Shown piece after piece: positions 36,043 to 37,128 of a stretch of 37,128 bases of DNA; the stretch's first letter is position 1; each line of letters starts with the position of its first letter. The stretch lies in the IMG/VR virus record IMGVR_UViG_3300036399_000489, positions 1-37,128 of that record; one strand, written 5' to 3'. The stretch is from a virus. The translations under genes were made by a program, and so were the position numbers. The notes under the pieces are model-generated. The model had not been told where the DNA came from, did no database searches, and saw nothing but the letters and a program-made list of their open reading frames with translations.

Positions 36043-37128
36043 CAACCCTCCACGCTCTCCCACGGGAGCCCATCAACACCAAAGTGCCCCTGAACGGCTG
36101 CCGTGTAGTACCAAGGCTTCCGCAGGTCAAACCGCTCAATAATCGCGGCAGGGCGGAAATCCCATCTCTCAATAATATACTTCCTAATCGCCTCGTTGTC
36201 ACCAGTGCCATACGCGTCAACGGTCAGAGAAACTGGGCGCGGCATACCAATTGCATACGCCACGGAGATCTCCACCTTGCGCGCTAGCCCGTGCGCTACA
36301 ACATTCTTCGCGGCGTGCCTTGCGGCATACGATGCTGACCTATCTACCTTTGTTGCATCCTTGCCACTGAATGCCCCGCCACCGTGGTGCGCTTCGCCGC
36401 CGTATGTATCTACAATAATCTTACGACCAGTAAGTCCAGCGTCCGCTGCTGGACCGCCAAGGACAAACCTGCCTGTTGGATTAATCAAGTACGTTGCATT
36501 AGGCGTGACCATCCCCGCAAGTTCAGACTGAGCGAGTCCGTACAGTTGACCCCTAAATGCGGAGAGATCAACCCCAGCCTCGTGCTGAGCGCTTAGGACG
36601 ACGGTGTCAATAAGCCCAGAGTCGTTGACCGTAATCTGAGATTTTCCGTCTGGGCGCAAGCCATCAACGGAGCCGTCCATGAGCGCCATAGAAAGCGCGC
36701 GGGTAAGTTTCTTTGCTGCGTAAATAGGTAGGGGCATAAGCACGTCTGTCTCGTCTGTTGCGTAGCCGTACATAATGCCCTGGTCGCCTGCGCCCATCTC
36801 AGCGCCCTCTACAACGCCCATTGCGATGTCTGGAGACTGCTCCTTGATGCTTGACGTGATGGAGCATTTCATTGGGTCAATGCCAGACTCTGCGGTGTAG
36901 CCAATAGAACTTAATACGCTGCGCGCAACCATCTCGTGGTCAACCTTCGCGGAACTTGCGACTTCACCAAAAATCCAAACTTGCGACCCTGAAACTGCGC
37001 TCTCGCAGGCAACGCGGGAATACGGGTCTTGCTTTAGGTATTCGTCAAGGATGGCGTCGCTAATCTGGTCGCAGATTTTATCTGGGTGACCGCGCGTTAC
37101 GCTTTCAGCCGTTCTGCTCAAGGTTCCC
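36042..37128 (-). CDS. metK: S-adenosylmethionine synthetase (5' end outside window)
   Basis: At least 359 residues of methionine adenosyltransferase, which makes SAM from ATP and methionine. The signatures are all present: ESVTRGHPDKICDQISDAILD near the start, GAGDQGIMYGYATDET, MPLPIYAAK, LRPDGKSQITV, STAQH-like VVLSAQHEAGVD, and GGGAFSGKDATKVDRSASYAARHAAKN, with a normal C-terminus. The methionine/ATP motif usually reads SVTEGHPDK; here Glu is Arg. The frame stays open to the window edge without an ATG, and cellular enzymes have a few residues more, so the start is likely just outside. A SAM synthetase is unusual in a phage and may supply the methyltransferase of this operon. Confidence 0.94.
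   Translation of the reverse strand, partial: GTLSRTAESVTRGHPDKICDQISDAILDEYLKQDPYSRVACESAVSGSQVWIFGEVASSAKVDHEMVARSVLSSIGYTAESGIDPMKCSITSSIKEQSPDIAMGVVEGAEMGAGDQGIMYGYATDETDVLMPLPIYAAKKLTRALSMALMDGSVDGLRPDGKSQITVNDSGLIDTVVLSAQHEAGVDLSAFRGQLYGLAQSELAGMVTPNATYLINPTGRFVLGGPAADAGLTGRKIIVDTYGGEAHHGGGAFSGKDATKVDRSASYAARHAAKNVVAHGLARKVEISVAYAIGMPRPVSLTVDAYGTGDNEAIRKYIIERWDFRPAAIIERFDLRKPWYYTAAVQGHFGVDGLPWESVEG

Noticed and set aside
1-37128. CRISPR arrays, tRNA genes, insertion sequences, integrase or attachment sites
   Set aside because: Read for on both strands; no spaced repeats, cloverleaf-like sequences, transposase or integrase motifs were found. Lifestyle cannot be judged from this window.

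Overview
This window is a contiguous stretch of a tailed double-stranded DNA bacteriophage (Caudoviricetes) genome, most likely a long-tailed siphovirus. It carries an HK97-type prohead protease, scaffold and major capsid protein, head-tail connectors, a 1410-residue tape measure, tail-tube proteins and a frameshifted tail assembly chaperone, but no recognisable sheath or contractile baseplate gene. The genes at both ends (prohead protease and S-adenosylmethionine synthetase) run off the window, so the portal and the replication genes lie outside. No ribosomal, tRNA or clearly cellular genes are present. The host cannot be named. Holins of the LLH, r1t and XhlA types, a C39-like endolysin, strong AGGAGG ribosome sites and several apparently leaderless genes suggest a Gram-positive-type host, perhaps an actinobacterium; this is inference.

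The layout has four strand blocks. (1) 1-4949, plus strand: prohead protease fused to scaffold (with a probable nested scaffold start), major capsid protein, a small acidic protein flanked by two terminator-like hairpins, then three head-tail connector/completion genes. (2) 4939-27527, minus strand, read from right to left: a BppU-like protein, a small fibre-tip protein and a large fibre, three tandem collar/His-rich fibre proteins sharing an N-terminal attachment module, two small unknown proteins, a secreted Pro/Thr-rich membrane-anchored protein with its own promoter, two small proteins missed by length cut-offs, a HTH/zinc-finger protein, tail terminator, two paralogous tail-tube proteins, the -1 frameshifted chaperone, tape measure, a large tail-tip protein with a C-terminal S74 chaperone, a lysis cassette (XhlA-like, r1t-like holin, C39-like endolysin, thioredoxin, LLH holin) and a metallophosphoesterase. 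(3) 27595-29545, plus strand: small and large terminase subunits. (4) 29542-37128, minus strand: a tightly overlapping run of about 14 genes containing S-adenosylmethionine synthetase, two ParB-like proteins, a PD-(D/E)XK nuclease-like protein, a PAPS-reductase-like PP-loop protein (with its ParB partner resembling the IbrA/IbrB pair), MazG, a 2OG-Fe(II) oxygenase, a methyltransferase, HNH and zinc-ribbon proteins.

The most striking regulatory pattern is a repeated architecture in which a sigma70-like -10 hexamer (TATAAT or close) ends exactly 6 nt before a start codon that lacks a Shine-Dalgarno site (at 3231, 21788, 25268, 27527 and 27595), usually with a -35-like hexamer 16 nt further upstream. 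This predicts leaderless mRNAs starting the main transcription units. The lysis cassette has a similar promoter (7 nt spacing) overlapped by a perfect 8-bp inverted repeat that looks like an operator. The block-4 operon combines SAM synthesis, a PP-loop sulfur-transfer-type enzyme, ParB-like and PD-(D/E)XK proteins, an oxygenase and a methyltransferase, and is the best candidate for an undescribed nucleic-acid modification or host-takeover system.
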